Shown here: piece by piece, positions 27,183 to 36,353 of the stretch
How positions within the stretch are numbered: position 1 is the first letter of the stretch
How the letters are laid out: each line of letters begins with the position of its first letter
Assembly: GCA_965215945.1 (NCBI GenBank)
Contig: CBDCFC010000051.1
Coordinates: 62,001 to 126,000 of the forward strand
Source of the DNA: JAHEKD01 sp965215945
GTDB lineage: Bacteria; Pseudomonadota; Gammaproteobacteria; Arenicellales; JAHEKD01
Length of the DNA: 64,000 bases
Reading direction: 5' to 3'
Position numbers and translations under genes: made by a program
Notes under the pieces: model-generated
The model's input: the letters and a program-made list of their open reading frames with translations, nothing else
What the model was told of the DNA's origin: nothing
The model's database searches: none

Positions 27183-28478
27183 ATGAAAATACTAATAATC
27201 GGTAACGGCGGGCGCGAACATGCATTGTCATGGAAGGCGGCACAGTCGCCATTAGTGAGCCAGGTGTATGTTGCCCCGGGCAATGCAGGAACTGAGTTAG
27301 AGCCGAGTATCGAGAATGTTGAGATAGGTGCACAAGACATTGATGGTTTACTTGATTTTGCCAGGGCCAATGAAATTGACTTAACGATTGTAGGCCCTGA
27401 AGCACCATTGGTGGCGGGACTGGTGGATCGATTTACTGAAAATAATCTTGCCTGTTTTGGCCCGGTTGCACAGGCAGCTCAATTAGAGGGTTCGAAAGCC
27501 TTTAGCAAAGACTTTCTAGCCAGACACAATATCCCCACAGCGGCTTATCAAACTTTTGATGATGTTGACAATGCAAAAGCGTATGTTGATGATTTAGGCA
27601 CGCCCTGTGTGGTCAAAGCTGATGGCCTCGCGGCGGGCAAAGGTGTCATTATTGCTGAAAACCGCGAGCAAGCCCACGCTGCTATTGAAGATATGCTTGA
27701 GGGTAATCGTTTTGGCGAAGCCGGGCACCGGGTTGTAGTCGAGGAGTTTTTATCCGGTGAAGAGGCGAGCTTCATTTGCATTGTCGATGGTGAAACGGTT
27801 CTGCCAATGGCGAGTTCACAAGACCATAAAGCCAGAGATAATGGCGATTTGGGTCCAAACACCGGCGGCATGGGGGCTTATTCACCAGCACCGGTTGTGG
27901 ATGACGAAATGCACGAGCGTATTATGCAACAGGTGATGTTGCCTACGGTTAAAGGCCTGAAAGCAGATGGTATTCATTACACGGGTTTTTTATATGCGGG
28001 GGTGATGATTGATAGCCAAGGCGTGCCAAAAGTATTGGAATTTAACTGTAGGTTTGGTGATCCCGAAACCCAGCCGATTATGATGCGACTTAAATCTGAT
28101 CTGGTCGAACTTTGTTTAGCTGCTGTCAATGGTGCATTAGTCGGCAAATCTATTGCCTGGGATGAGCGGGCCGCATTAGGAGTAGTGATGGCGGCAGGCG
28201 GTTACCCGGATAGTTATGAAAAAGGCAAGGTCATCAGCGGATTGGATTATCTTGAATCGGATACTAAAGTCTTTCATGCAGGCACGGTAAAAAATAACAC
28301 TGATATTGTGACTAGTGGCGGTCGTGTGCTGTGTGTTACTGCATTAGCTAAAAATGTCACCCGAGCCCAACAAAAAGCCTACCAAGCGGTTGAAAATATT
28401 AACTGGGACAAAGCCTTTTACCGAACCGATATTGGGTATAGGGCCATCAGGCGTGAAACCACTGGTTCGTTGGTTTGA
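27183..28478 (+). CDS. purD: Phosphoribosylamine-glycine ligase
   Basis: An ATP-grasp ligase that makes glycinamide ribonucleotide in purine synthesis. The start ATG 27183 gives MKILIIGNGGREHALSWKAA, the canonical N-terminus; longer in-frame versions would reach back into purH. Other marks are VKADGLAAGKGVII near residue 145, DHKARDNGDLGPNTGGMGAYSP near 215 (read as LGPNTGGMGAYSP), and CRFGDPETQ near 290. About 431 residues, normal. It follows purH by 10 bases and its 3' end overlaps a convergent gene by 61 bases. Confidence 0.96.
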   Translation: MKILIIGNGGREHALSWKAAQSPLVSQVYVAPGNAGTELEPSIENVEIGAQDIDGLLDFARANEIDLTIVGPEAPLVAGLVDRFTENNLACFGPVAQAAQLEGSKAFSKDFLARHNIPTAAYQTFDDVDNAKAYVDDLGTPCVVKADGLAAGKGVIIAENREQAHAAIEDMLEGNRFGEAGHRVVVEEFLSGEEASFICIVDGETVLPMASSQDHKARDNGDLGPNTGGMGAYSPAPVVDDEMHERIMQQVMLPTVKGLKADGIHYTGFLYAGVMIDSQGVPKVLEFNCRFGDPETQPIMMRLKSDLVELCLAAVNGALVGKSIAWDERAALGVVMAAGGYPDSYEKGKVISGLDYLESDTKVFHAGTVKNNTDIVTSGGRVLCVTALAKNVTRAQQKAYQAVENINWDKAFYRTDIGYRAIRRETTGSLV

Positions 28479-28966
28479 TTCTTAATTTCGTCGTTAAGAC
28501 TTTTCAACATTAGTTCCAACTTTTTTAGGTTTTCTTTTACCTGCACTTTCTCAACCTCAGTTAGGGATTTATACCCTCTTAACCAGGGCCAACCGTAACC
28601 CCAGCGAAAAGAAGTGGGCAAGTAAGGTGTCCCTCCTACTCTGACGCCAGCCAGCATTAATTTAGCGATCTCAGGCTCGCCGACTTTGGCAACACATTGT
28701 TCCAGTGCCTCATCTGCCTGGAGCCGATCTTGATAGCTACCTCCTTGCCAATAAGCCAGATCGTGGCGAATACAGCATTCAGCCCATAATGATTGTTGCG
28801 CTAAAGTGCCGTCTGGAAATGAACTACAAGCATCTGTGGTAAAGGGTTTTAACTCACCAGCGAATGCCCAGCAAGGGCATATCAAAAGTACCATAAATAC
28901 TTTTTTTGAGAAAAGCCGGCTAAAAATGCTGCTTGCACCATTCAATTGCGTCATCATAATAATCAT
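28418..28966 (-). CDS. Secreted phospholipase-A2-like protein
   Basis: A 182-residue protein with a signal segment (SKKVFMVLLICPCWAFA) and the phospholipase A2 core pattern ECCIRHDLAYW, in which His and the adjacent Asp match the catalytic and Ca-site residues of PLA2 folds. Upstream, DACSSFPDG recurs in related bacterial proteins. The C-terminus is a charged helix. The start is unsure: ATG 28966 lies within the end of purK, and a short form begins at ATG 28894. Its 3' end overlaps purD by 61 bases on the other strand. Lipase activity is inferred from the motif only. Confidence 0.7.
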   Translation of the reverse strand: MIIMMTQLNGASSIFSRLFSKKVFMVLLICPCWAFAGELKPFTTDACSSFPDGTLAQQSLWAECCIRHDLAYWQGGSYQDRLQADEALEQCVAKVGEPEIAKLMLAGVRVGGTPYLPTSFRWGYGWPWLRGYKSLTEVEKVQVKENLKKLELMLKSLNDEIKNQTNEPVVSRLMALYPISVR

Positions 28967-29984
28967 CGAGCAACGGTTTCAGTTGATCTAGGCTTTGTTT
29001 GGTTTTACCGATTTCAGGCAAGCTAAGATTGATATGCCCGAGTTTACGCATCGGCCTGACACTTTTGCCATACCAGTAAACTTCTGTGCCTTCGATATTC
29101 AACCAGGCCGGGTTGTATTCCATGCCCAACACGTTAATCATTACGCTGGGGTTTTTGAGTGTTGGTTTAATTAGCGGAAGATCAGTGATTGCGCGCAAAT
29201 GCATTTCAAACTGGCTGATGTTTGCACCGGCTTGTGTCCAGTGGCCGCTGTTATGAACACGCGGGGCAATCTCATTAATAAATAATTGATCGCCTATTTG
29301 GAAACATTCCATTGCCATGACACCAACATAGTCAAGATGAGTCATGAGGGTAGTTAGCATTTGCTCTGCCTGAGATTGCAAGACTTCGGTTAGCGCCGTT
29401 GGTGCAACTGATGCTAACAAAACCCCCTGGTAATGCAGATTAGTAGTCACTGGAAAAAACACACAATCACCAGCTGCGTTTCGAGCACCGATAATCGAAA
29501 CTTCCTCGTCGAAATTTATTTTTTCCTCTGCGATTGAAGTATTTAGCCAGTCATTCGGTAATGATGTTTGTTCTGGCTGACTCAACCAAAGCTGTCCTTT
29601 ACCGTCATAGCCGCCGCTACGTCGCTTAAGTAATACTTCCTGTCCAAGATGATTATATAAACTTTGAGTATCAACATTATTATCAACCATTCGCCATTTT
29701 GCATGTGGTAAGTCAAGATCATCTAATAATTGTTTCTGAATTGACCGGTCAGCGAAGATTTTCAAAGTTTCACGGTTGAGGAAATTGGGATGGGTCGAGA
29801 GCGTTTGTGTGACCGCGGTGTCAGGCCAATGTTCTAGCTCGACCGTAATAATGTCATCGTTATTTAGTGATGGAATTTCGCTCGCATGTATATCAATAGT
29901 ATTAACTGTTAGCGCCAGTGGCATAGCTGCATGTTGTAACATTGCGCCCAATTGGCCGGCCCCCAATACCCAAATTTCACTCAT
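28920..29984 (-). CDS. purK: N5-carboxyaminoimidazole ribonucleotide synthase
   Basis: An ATP-grasp enzyme that carboxylates AIR. The start MSEIWVLGAGQLGAMLQHAA is typical (glycine-rich nucleotide loop), and the family stretches LLKRRSGGYDGKGQ near residue 115 and INEIAPRVHNSGHWT near 250 are intact. Its 354 residues match the family. It follows purE by 2 bases, so purE-purK form an operon that converges on purH-purD. The 3' end overlaps the PLA2-like gene by 47 bases. Confidence 0.95.
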   Translation of the reverse strand: MSEIWVLGAGQLGAMLQHAAMPLALTVNTIDIHASEIPSLNNDDIITVELEHWPDTAVTQTLSTHPNFLNRETLKIFADRSIQKQLLDDLDLPHAKWRMVDNNVDTQSLYNHLGQEVLLKRRSGGYDGKGQLWLSQPEQTSLPNDWLNTSIAEEKINFDEEVSIIGARNAAGDCVFFPVTTNLHYQGVLLASVAPTALTEVLQSQAEQMLTTLMTHLDYVGVMAMECFQIGDQLFINEIAPRVHNSGHWTQAGANISQFEMHLRAITDLPLIKPTLKNPSVMINVLGMEYNPAWLNIEGTEVYWYGKSVRPMRKLGHINLSLPEIGKTKQSLDQLKPLLDDYYDDAIEWCKQHF

Positions 29985-29986
29985 GG

Positions 29987-30496
29987 TTAATTTCTTGGAT
30001 CAGGTTCAGATAAAACTGAAGCAGTTTGTTGTTGGCGATATCGCTCAACACGATTAGCTAAATCCTCGTCATTATTGGCTAATATCTGGCAGGCTAGCAA
30101 GCCTGCATTAAACGCACCGGAGTCACCGATAGCCAGAGTGCCAACCGCAACACCTTTGGGCATTTGCGCAATTGATAATAGACTATCTATGCCGTTTAAA
30201 GCCTTGCTTTGAATCGGGACGCCAAGAACCGGTAATCGTGTATTCGCCGCAATCATGCCTGGCAGATGTGCGGCGCCACCGGCTCCGGCAATAATAACCT
30301 CAATTCCTTTGTCAGCGGCTTGTTTGGCAAAATCAGCTAGTTTGTCTGGTGTACGATGGGCCGAAACGACTTCAACGTGGTAGGGGACATTGAGTTCGTC
30401 CATGATTTGGGTTGCACAAATCATCGTTGGCCAGTCACTCTTCGAGCCCATCACAATAGCAACTTTGGCTGATGTAGCAGTCGTCTCGGCAGACAT
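29987..30496 (-). CDS. purE: N5-carboxyaminoimidazole ribonucleotide mutase
   Basis: Converts N5-CAIR to CAIR in purine synthesis. VAIVMGSKSDWPTM near residue 12, VEVVSAHRTPDKL near 40 and AGAGGAAHLPGMIAA near 75 are the class I PurE motifs, including the catalytic His region. ATG 30496 is preceded by GAGG at good spacing; a TTG five codons upstream is less likely. Its predicted 169 residues are normal. It is divergent from tsaC with about 115 bases between them. Confidence 0.96.
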   Translation of the reverse strand: MSAETTATSAKVAIVMGSKSDWPTMICATQIMDELNVPYHVEVVSAHRTPDKLADFAKQAADKGIEVIIAGAGGAAHLPGMIAANTRLPVLGVPIQSKALNGIDSLLSIAQMPKGVAVGTLAIGDSGAFNAGLLACQILANNDEDLANRVERYRQQQTASVLSEPDPRN

Positions 30497-30611
30497 GTTG
30501 TATTTCCTCAAACAACGATTAAGAGGCGAATTATACCAATATTAGTTTAAGTACTGGTCGTGTGCTTGTAGAATTGTGATTCATTAATTACGACTGAGTA
30601 GTAAATCCAGC

Positions 30612-31175
30612 ATGGCGGTGCCAATTTGGCAACAACTCAAAGAAGCTAGTGCAGTGATTAATACTGGCGGGGTTTGTGCCTATCCGACAGAAAGTTGTTT
30701 TGGGCTTGGTTGCAATCCAAAAGATAGCAAGGCAGTACAAAGAATCCTCAAGCTTAAGCGCAGATCGACTAGTAAAGGACTGATCTTGATCGGCAGTGAT
30801 TATTCGCAATTGGAACCCTTCATTACTGCAAGTTTGTCTGAAAATCTGAAAATAAAAATGCTTAATAGCTGGCCGGCTGCTATTACCTGGTTAGTACCTG
30901 CTGCACAATGGACGCCTAACTGGTTAAGAGGGGACAGTGATAAAATTGCCATAAGAGTACCGGATCACAAAATAGCTCGAGAGCTTTGCCGATTATGTGA
31001 TCATGCGCTGGTTTCAACTAGTGCAAATCTAAGTGGCCGGCGTGTAACTAGAACCAGTGAACAAGTTAAAAATATATTTGCAGAAAGTGTCGACTATATT
31101 GTTGATGCAGAGTGTGGGGGTTTTCGAAATCCATCGACAATAATCGATATTAAAACGGATCAAGTAATTCGATAA
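30612..31175 (+). CDS. tsaC: Threonylcarbamoyl-AMP synthase (TsaC/YrdC)
   Basis: Makes threonylcarbamoyl-AMP for the t6A37 modification of ANN-decoding tRNAs. The YrdC fold begins GGVCAYPTESCFGLGC, with ILKLKRRSTSKGLILIGSD following, the SerThrAsn-type motif LVSTSANLSGR near residue 138 and a C-terminal STIIDI element. At 187 residues it is the short TsaC form without a Sua5 domain. In pseudomonads tsaC lies near hemF and aroE; here an acyltransferase separates tsaC from hemF. Confidence 0.93.
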   Translation: MAVPIWQQLKEASAVINTGGVCAYPTESCFGLGCNPKDSKAVQRILKLKRRSTSKGLILIGSDYSQLEPFITASLSENLKIKMLNSWPAAITWLVPAAQWTPNWLRGDSDKIAIRVPDHKIARELCRLCDHALVSTSANLSGRRVTRTSEQVKNIFAESVDYIVDAECGGFRNPSTIIDIKTDQVIR

Positions 31176-31178
31176 TAT

Positions 31179-32270
31179 ATGAATACCACTCGGGTTAAAA
31201 ATCTCGATACTTTGAGAGCATTTGCCATTCTAATGGTAGTGATTTTTCATTCAACGCAAATATTTTCTTCGGACTTGCCGATGCTTTGGTTTTTTACTAA
31301 AGTAGGATCCTTTGGTGTTGATTTATTTTTTGCACTTAGTGGATTTTTAATAGGCTCTCTTTTTTTTCAAGAAAAAAATGTAAATGGAACTGTTGATATC
31401 TCTCGTTTTATTCTGAGAAGAATATCTCGAACCGTGCCTCCCTATTTTCTAGCACTTCTTGTTTCTTATTTGGCCGTATACATTTATAGAGAAGAACCGT
31501 TTGATTTTGGATATTTGTTGTTTTTCCAGAACTATTATCAGGAGTTACCATTTTTTCTCATCAGCTGGTCGTTGTGTGTTGAAGAACATTTTTATTTGGT
31601 CCTTCCTGTAATGCTAACTATTTTATTTGCCATCTTTAAGGAATCTTCGGTTAGATTTATGACAGTTTTATTTTTAATGTCATTAGCCCCTTTGTTGTTA
31701 AGGTTAGAATACCAGCAGATTCAAGAAAAACATTTTGGCTATTATGTAACAGCAACGCATTTAAACTATGATCCCCTCATATTAGGTGTTTTATTTGCAT
31801 ATATTTCAATTTACTTTAATTCAATCATGCGCTATTTGTTGAAATATAAATCAGTAATTTACTTGTTAACGGGATCGTTATTATTATCATACTCATGGTG
31901 GTCGAGCCAATGGATGTATTCTGTTGGCTCATATTTATTAGCACTGAGTTTTGCAATAACAGTCGCCATTTCCTGTGTTGATAAACCCTGGTCAATTTCA
32001 AACTACAAAATCGTAACAGTGATAGCTACTTCATCCTATGCTATTTATTTAGTACATACTTTAGTTCTGCATGCTTTGGAAATGATCTTTAATTTAGTGG
32101 AGGTAACGAGTGTATTTTTGCAACTCTCTAGCATGATTGTTATAGCATGTTGTATTGGGTATGCATTTTATTTTGTCATAGAAAAACCTTTGATGGCATG
32201 GCGTAAAAAAAGGATTCCGTCTTATCGCACAATTAATAGAGAAAAAGACTATGCAAGTGCAAACAGTTAA
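31179..32270 (+). CDS. Acyltransferase 3 (OafA-like) membrane protein
   Basis: A 363-residue integral membrane acyltransferase of the type that O-acetylates sugars of LPS or capsule. The N-terminal signature is LRAFAILMVVIFHSTQIF with the catalytic-type His, followed by GVDLFFALSGFLIG and SRTVPPYF. About ten hydrophobic segments are seen. It starts 3 bases after tsaC and overlaps hemF by 20 bases, yet it is clearly more AT-rich than both and lacks a good ribosome-binding site. This suggests a later insertion. The substrate cannot be inferred. Confidence 0.85.
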   Translation: MNTTRVKNLDTLRAFAILMVVIFHSTQIFSSDLPMLWFFTKVGSFGVDLFFALSGFLIGSLFFQEKNVNGTVDISRFILRRISRTVPPYFLALLVSYLAVYIYREEPFDFGYLLFFQNYYQELPFFLISWSLCVEEHFYLVLPVMLTILFAIFKESSVRFMTVLFLMSLAPLLLRLEYQQIQEKHFGYYVTATHLNYDPLILGVLFAYISIYFNSIMRYLLKYKSVIYLLTGSLLLSYSWWSSQWMYSVGSYLLALSFAITVAISCVDKPWSISNYKIVTVIATSSYAIYLVHTLVLHALEMIFNLVEVTSVFLQLSSMIVIACCIGYAFYFVIEKPLMAWRKKRIPSYRTINREKDYASANS

Positions 32271-33142
32271 ACAATACTTGTTAAACCTGCAACAGCAGAT
32301 TCTAGATCAATTAAGCATCTATCAATCAGATAAACAGTTTTATATTGACCAATGGTCACACAAGCAAGGTGGTGGAGGAAAATCTTGCGTGCTTGAAAAT
32401 GGCCAGGTTTTTGAAAAAGCGGGAGTAAATTTTTCTCATGTCATGGGTGAATCTCTACCTGACTCTGCAACTGCATCGCGTCCTGAATTGGCAGGCAAGC
32501 GTTTTGAGGCCACGGGTGTTTCCTTGGTGATTCATCCGCGCAACCCGTTTGTGCCGACCACGCACATGAATGTCAGGTTTTTTTAGTGCCGGTGATATAT
32601 GGTGGTTTGGTGGTGGTTTTGATTTAACACCTTATTATCCCTTTAAAAAAGATGTCATCCACTGGCACCAGCAGGCAAAAAATGCCTGTGATCCATTTGG
32701 TAAGGATTATTATTCCAGGTTTAAAAAGTGGTGTGACGAATATTTTTATTTGAAACATCGCTCTGAAACCCGTGGCGTTGGCGGTTTATTCTTTGATGAT
32801 TTCAATGAACTGGGTTTTGAACAAAGTTTCGCTTTTATGCAAAGCGTCGGTGATTATTTTTTAAAAGCGTATCTGCCGATCGTCGATAAAAGAAAAGATT
32901 TACAGTTCAACGATAACAATCGGGCATTTCAGGCTTATCGCCGGGGTCGCTATGTTGAATTTAATCTGGTCTATGATCGAGGTACATTGTTTGGCCTGCA
33001 GTCAGGTGGCCGAACTGAGTCCATATTGATGTCGATGCCGCCAATTGCCGAGTGGCGCTATAACTGGCAGCCAGAAAATGATTCTGCTGAAGCACAATTG
33101 TATCGATATCTCAAACCACATGACTGGCTTGATAATCGCTGA
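32251..33142 (+). CDS. hemF: Oxygen-dependent coproporphyrinogen III oxidase, interrupted by a +1 frameshift
   Basis: Decarboxylates coproporphyrinogen III in aerobic haem synthesis. The first frame (32251-32586) gives GGGGKSCVLENGQVFEKAGV and TTHMNVRFF, then hits TAG. The second frame continues with WWFGGGFDLTPYYPF, WCDEYFYLKHR and RRGRYVEFNLVYDRGT to the TGA at 33142. Removing one T from the run of seven (32578-32584) restores a single protein of about 296 residues, close to E. coli HemF. All catalytic motifs are present, so a sequencing error is the simplest reading. The stop overlaps waaA. Confidence 0.9.
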
Positions 33143-34404
33143 TGTGGCGAATCGCTTATTCAATAGCTTTAACGTTTGCATTGCCGTTTATTTTGTTGAG
33201 GCTTTGGTGGAGGGGCAAAGCTAATCCGGCATATCGATCACGTGTCAGCGAACGTTTAGGCCTATATTCACTAAAACCTGGCCCGAAACGATTGTGGGTA
33301 CATGCTGTTTCAGTTGGCGAGGTCAATGTTGCCACGCCTTTGATCAAAGAAATTCTAAAACGTTGGCCCGAATACGAAATAGTAGTCACTACTATTACGC
33401 CCACCGGTGCGGATCAAGTTTTAAAACAATTAAATAATCAGGTTATTCACCGCTATATCCCATACGATATTCCATGCTTGGTTAATCGAGCAATTGATCA
33501 AGTTGAACCTGATGCCTTGATTGTGATGGAGACCGAGATCTGGCCTAATTTAATTCATGCAATGCATAAAAAAGGAATTCCGGTTATTTATTTGAATATG
33601 CGACTTTCAGATAAATCATTCCCCGGTTATCAAAAAATTCACCGTCTGATTGCCCCACAACTTGCTAAAGTTGGTGCAATTGCAGCCCAGACTGATGAAG
33701 ACGCCAAGCGGGTTGTTGCACTTGGCGCCGATGCTGATGCCGTCAACGTTTTTGGTAGTATTAAATTTGATGTGGTTCTGCCCGAAGGAGTGTTTGAGAG
33801 AGGTCAAAAACTTCGAGAAAAAATTGGAGCTTCACGCAAGGTTTGGATTGCGGCTAGCACACACAAGGGTGAAGATGAGCAAGTGCTAGTCGCTCATTCG
33901 GCAGTGTTGGAAAATTTTCCTAATGCACTTTTAATTCTAGTGCCAAGACATCCTGAGCGATTTGATGATGTTTTTCGACTTGCAGAAAGACAATTTAAAA
34001 CATCCAGGCGAACCGAATCGCCAGTAGATATTGGCGATCAGCAAGTTTTCATCGGCGACACCATGGGGGAACTATTTGATTTTTATATTGCAAGCGATGT
34101 ATGTTTTGTCGGCGGTAGTCTGGTGCCGCATGGTGGTCAGAATATCCTCGAGCCGTGGCTGGTTGGTAAACCAGTAATCGTTGGCCCTCATACATTTAAT
34201 TTCGCTCGCACTATTGAACAGGCGCTTGAAGTGCAGGCCTTGATTCAGATTGATTCAGCACATCAATTAGCAGAATCGGTTAAGCAATTATTCGAATCAC
34301 AATCGCTATCAGAGGCTCAAGTAAAAAATGCACAACAACTGTTGGAGAAAAATAAGGGAGCGTTGGATAAGTCGATACGGTTATTAGAAAGCTTTTTCGG
34401 TTGA
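33142..34404 (+). CDS. waaA: Kdo transferase
   Basis: A membrane-anchored glycosyltransferase that adds 3-deoxy-D-manno-octulosonic acid to lipid A precursor. An N-terminal anchor (about 2-20) is followed by LWVHAVSVGEVNVATPL near residue 50, METEIWPNLIHAM near 128 and the C-terminal donor-binding part (FVGGSLVPHGGQNILEPWL near 320). Its 420 residues are normal. ATG overlaps the hemF stop. A dispersed-repeat hairpin follows, before the convergent tolC. Confidence 0.95.
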   Translation: MWRIAYSIALTFALPFILLRLWWRGKANPAYRSRVSERLGLYSLKPGPKRLWVHAVSVGEVNVATPLIKEILKRWPEYEIVVTTITPTGADQVLKQLNNQVIHRYIPYDIPCLVNRAIDQVEPDALIVMETEIWPNLIHAMHKKGIPVIYLNMRLSDKSFPGYQKIHRLIAPQLAKVGAIAAQTDEDAKRVVALGADADAVNVFGSIKFDVVLPEGVFERGQKLREKIGASRKVWIAASTHKGEDEQVLVAHSAVLENFPNALLILVPRHPERFDDVFRLAERQFKTSRRTESPVDIGDQQVFIGDTMGELFDFYIASDVCFVGGSLVPHGGQNILEPWLVGKPVIVGPHTFNFARTIEQALEVQALIQIDSAHQLAESVKQLFESQSLSEAQVKNAQQLLEKNKGALDKSIRLLESFFG

Positions 34405-34427
34405 TTTTGCTTTAAACAATTAACTAT

Positions 34428-34553
34428 GTCATGCTGGAATTTGCGAAGCAAATGTCCAGTACTTCCTGATCGCTGTTCGAGCATTAAATGTAGTTATTTT
34501 TTAAACTGCTAGCATACTCAAGGAGATCCTGAATCAAGTTCAGGATGACGATG
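34428..34553. repeat. Two dispersed-repeat hairpins between waaA and tolC
   Basis: First: CTGGA-ATTTGC (34434-34444), loop GAA, GCAAAT, bulged G, TCCAG (ends 34459), the same layout as 7448-7477. Second: ATCCTGAA (34526-34533), loop TCAAG, TTCAGGAT (34539-34546), followed by GACGATG. They occupy the convergent gap and may terminate both genes. Confidence 0.65.
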
Positions 34554-34601
34554 CATTACTCAAAACTGTCGGCAAACCACAATTAAAAATAAGAACAAGC
34601 T

Positions 34602-35927
34602 TCATTTTACCAATAAATCCGAAGTCTCTTTGAAATCTACCTCATCCAATATCCCGGCTAGGCTTTTGAGCCTGAACATGCTGGTAATATAGTTATAACG
34701 GGCCTGGAGTAAATCCCTTTGTGCAGAATATAAATCGCTGGTTGCATCAAGAACTTCTATATTGGTGCTCAATCCACTTTCAAAACTCTGCTGTCGAGCT
34801 TGTAGTGCATTTTGTGCTGCATTGACAGCAGAGGTTAACGCAGTGATCTGGTTTTTGGTAGTGACAACCGTATTGTAGGCATCACGAACCTGGCGTTCGA
34901 TATTCCGACTGATGGAGTCAACATTTTTAAGACTAGCCGTATAACGTTGAGTTGCCTCTCTGGTTTGAGATTTAACCTGCCCCCCCTGATAGATTGGTGC
35001 AGTTAAATCTAGAGTAATGGATCTTTGATTGGTGTCGATTTCGCCACTAATACCATCGTCATTATCGTTATAACTTTGTTGTGCATTCAAATTTAGCGAT
35101 GGCCAATGACCACTTTTGGCAATCTCAATAGTTTGTCTGGCGATATCGGCTTGTTGATGCGCAGTGGCCATCTGATAGTTATTTTTAAATGCAGTTTGAA
35201 TCCACGTGTTTAATTCTAACGGCTGTGGGTCAGTGATAGGGTAATCCTCTGGCGGTTTGGCCAGAGCCTGGACAGGTTCACCGATAATTTCCCTTAAGGC
35301 CTGACGATTATCGGCAATCGAATTTTGCGCCGTTAAAATTGCAACTTCGGCGAGTTGATAGCGTGACTCGGATTCAAAAAGATCCGTTGAAGTACCCAGC
35401 CCAGCATTCAGAAGTTCGCTTGCTTGTTCAAATTGTTGTTTTAACGTTTCTCGCTCGAGCTGTGTAACTCTCAGTGCATCTTCAGCGGCAAGCAAATTGA
35501 AGTAACGATCTGATATGCGTAAGTACAAATCCTGGCGTGCACTATCAAGTTGAAGCTTGGACAGATGAACCTGGTTTTTTGCCAGCTCAAGGTTCTCAAA
35601 TCTCGATTTATCCCAAATCGTTTGTGACAGGGTAATGGCTGCATTTTTATTGTTATAGGACTCCTGCCCGGAAGCGGATTCGATAGCAGCATCCACATCG
35701 TCGTTGATTCGGCCGCTTCCCAGCGAGGCATTTATTTGCGGTCTTAATAGCCCTTTGGCTTGCTCGATGGCCTCTTTGTCAGCTTCATAAGTAAAGCGTT
35801 GCTGCATGAAGGTCGGGTCATTATTGACTGCCTTTTGGTAAATACTCCATAGGTTTTCGTCAGCACAAGCGAGCCCTGAGGCTAAGCAAAGTGAAAACAA
35901 AGCAGGCTTATACGTTATTTTTATCAC
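34602..35927 (-). CDS. tolC: TolC-family outer-membrane channel
   Basis: The trimeric outer-membrane exit duct for efflux pumps and type I secretion. A GTG start gives a signal peptide ending near SGLACADE. The two internally repeated outer-membrane-efflux domains are visible (ALRVTQLERETLKQQFEQAS and the matching LQARQQSFESGLSTNIEVLD; DLLQARYNYITSMFRLKSLAG near the end). At 441 residues it is slightly shorter than E. coli TolC (493). Only 17 bases separate it from hspQ upstream on the same strand, so it may be co-transcribed with that heat-shock gene. Confidence 0.92.
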   Translation of the reverse strand: MIKITYKPALFSLCLASGLACADENLWSIYQKAVNNDPTFMQQRFTYEADKEAIEQAKGLLRPQINASLGSGRINDDVDAAIESASGQESYNNKNAAITLSQTIWDKSRFENLELAKNQVHLSKLQLDSARQDLYLRISDRYFNLLAAEDALRVTQLERETLKQQFEQASELLNAGLGTSTDLFESESRYQLAEVAILTAQNSIADNRQALREIIGEPVQALAKPPEDYPITDPQPLELNTWIQTAFKNNYQMATAHQQADIARQTIEIAKSGHWPSLNLNAQQSYNDNDDGISGEIDTNQRSITLDLTAPIYQGGQVKSQTREATQRYTASLKNVDSISRNIERQVRDAYNTVVTTKNQITALTSAVNAAQNALQARQQSFESGLSTNIEVLDATSDLYSAQRDLLQARYNYITSMFRLKSLAGILDEVDFKETSDLLVK

Positions 35928-35944
35928 GCTGTAGTTGTTTAAGC

Positions 35945-36274
35945 CTAATGCGCTCTGATATAGCGTTGGCGGTAATGACCGTCCTCGCTGCTTTCAAATA
36001 ACTCGTCAACCTGTGGGTGATCAATAGGTTCCGGATTGTCGTCAGGCTCGAGATTTTGTTCAGAGACATAAGCTACATAGCTATTTTCAGCATTTTCTGC
36101 CAGCAAATGGTAAAACGGCTGGTCTTTATTCGGACGAATATCTTCGGGGATAGACTCCCACCATTGTTCACTGTTATTAAACTCAGGGTCAACATCAAAC
36201 ACCACACCCCGAAACGGATAGTGCCTGTGTTTGACCACTTGTCCAATACTGTATCTTGCAGTGCGATCTGTCAT
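35945..36274 (-). CDS. hspQ: Heat shock protein HspQ
   Basis: A small adaptor/specificity factor associated with the Lon protease. ARYSIGQVVKHRHYPFRGVV and FDVDPEFNNSEQWW followed by QPFYHLLAENAENSYVAYV reproduce the family pattern. The 109-residue length fits. AGGA lies 8 bases before the ATG. A near-perfect sigma32 promoter lies 30-57 bases upstream, between zapE and this gene. Confidence 0.92.
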   Translation of the reverse strand: MTDRTARYSIGQVVKHRHYPFRGVVFDVDPEFNNSEQWWESIPEDIRPNKDQPFYHLLAENAENSYVAYVSEQNLEPDDNPEPIDHPQVDELFESSEDGHYRQRYIRAH

Positions 36275-36303
36275 AGACCAAATCCTGTTATTACTATCCC
36301 TTA

Positions 36304-36331
36304 GTATGGGGTATCTGATATGAATTTCAAG
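36304..36331 (-). promoter_or_regulatory. Sigma32-type promoter of hspQ
   Basis: On the minus strand CTTGAAA (36325-36331), 13 bases, then CCCCATAC (36304-36311), almost exactly the known heat-shock consensus. Spacing equals that of the hsp20 promoter at 12864-12891. Confidence 0.82.
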
Positions 36332-36353
36332 TTAACCAATTCACAGAATTTGA

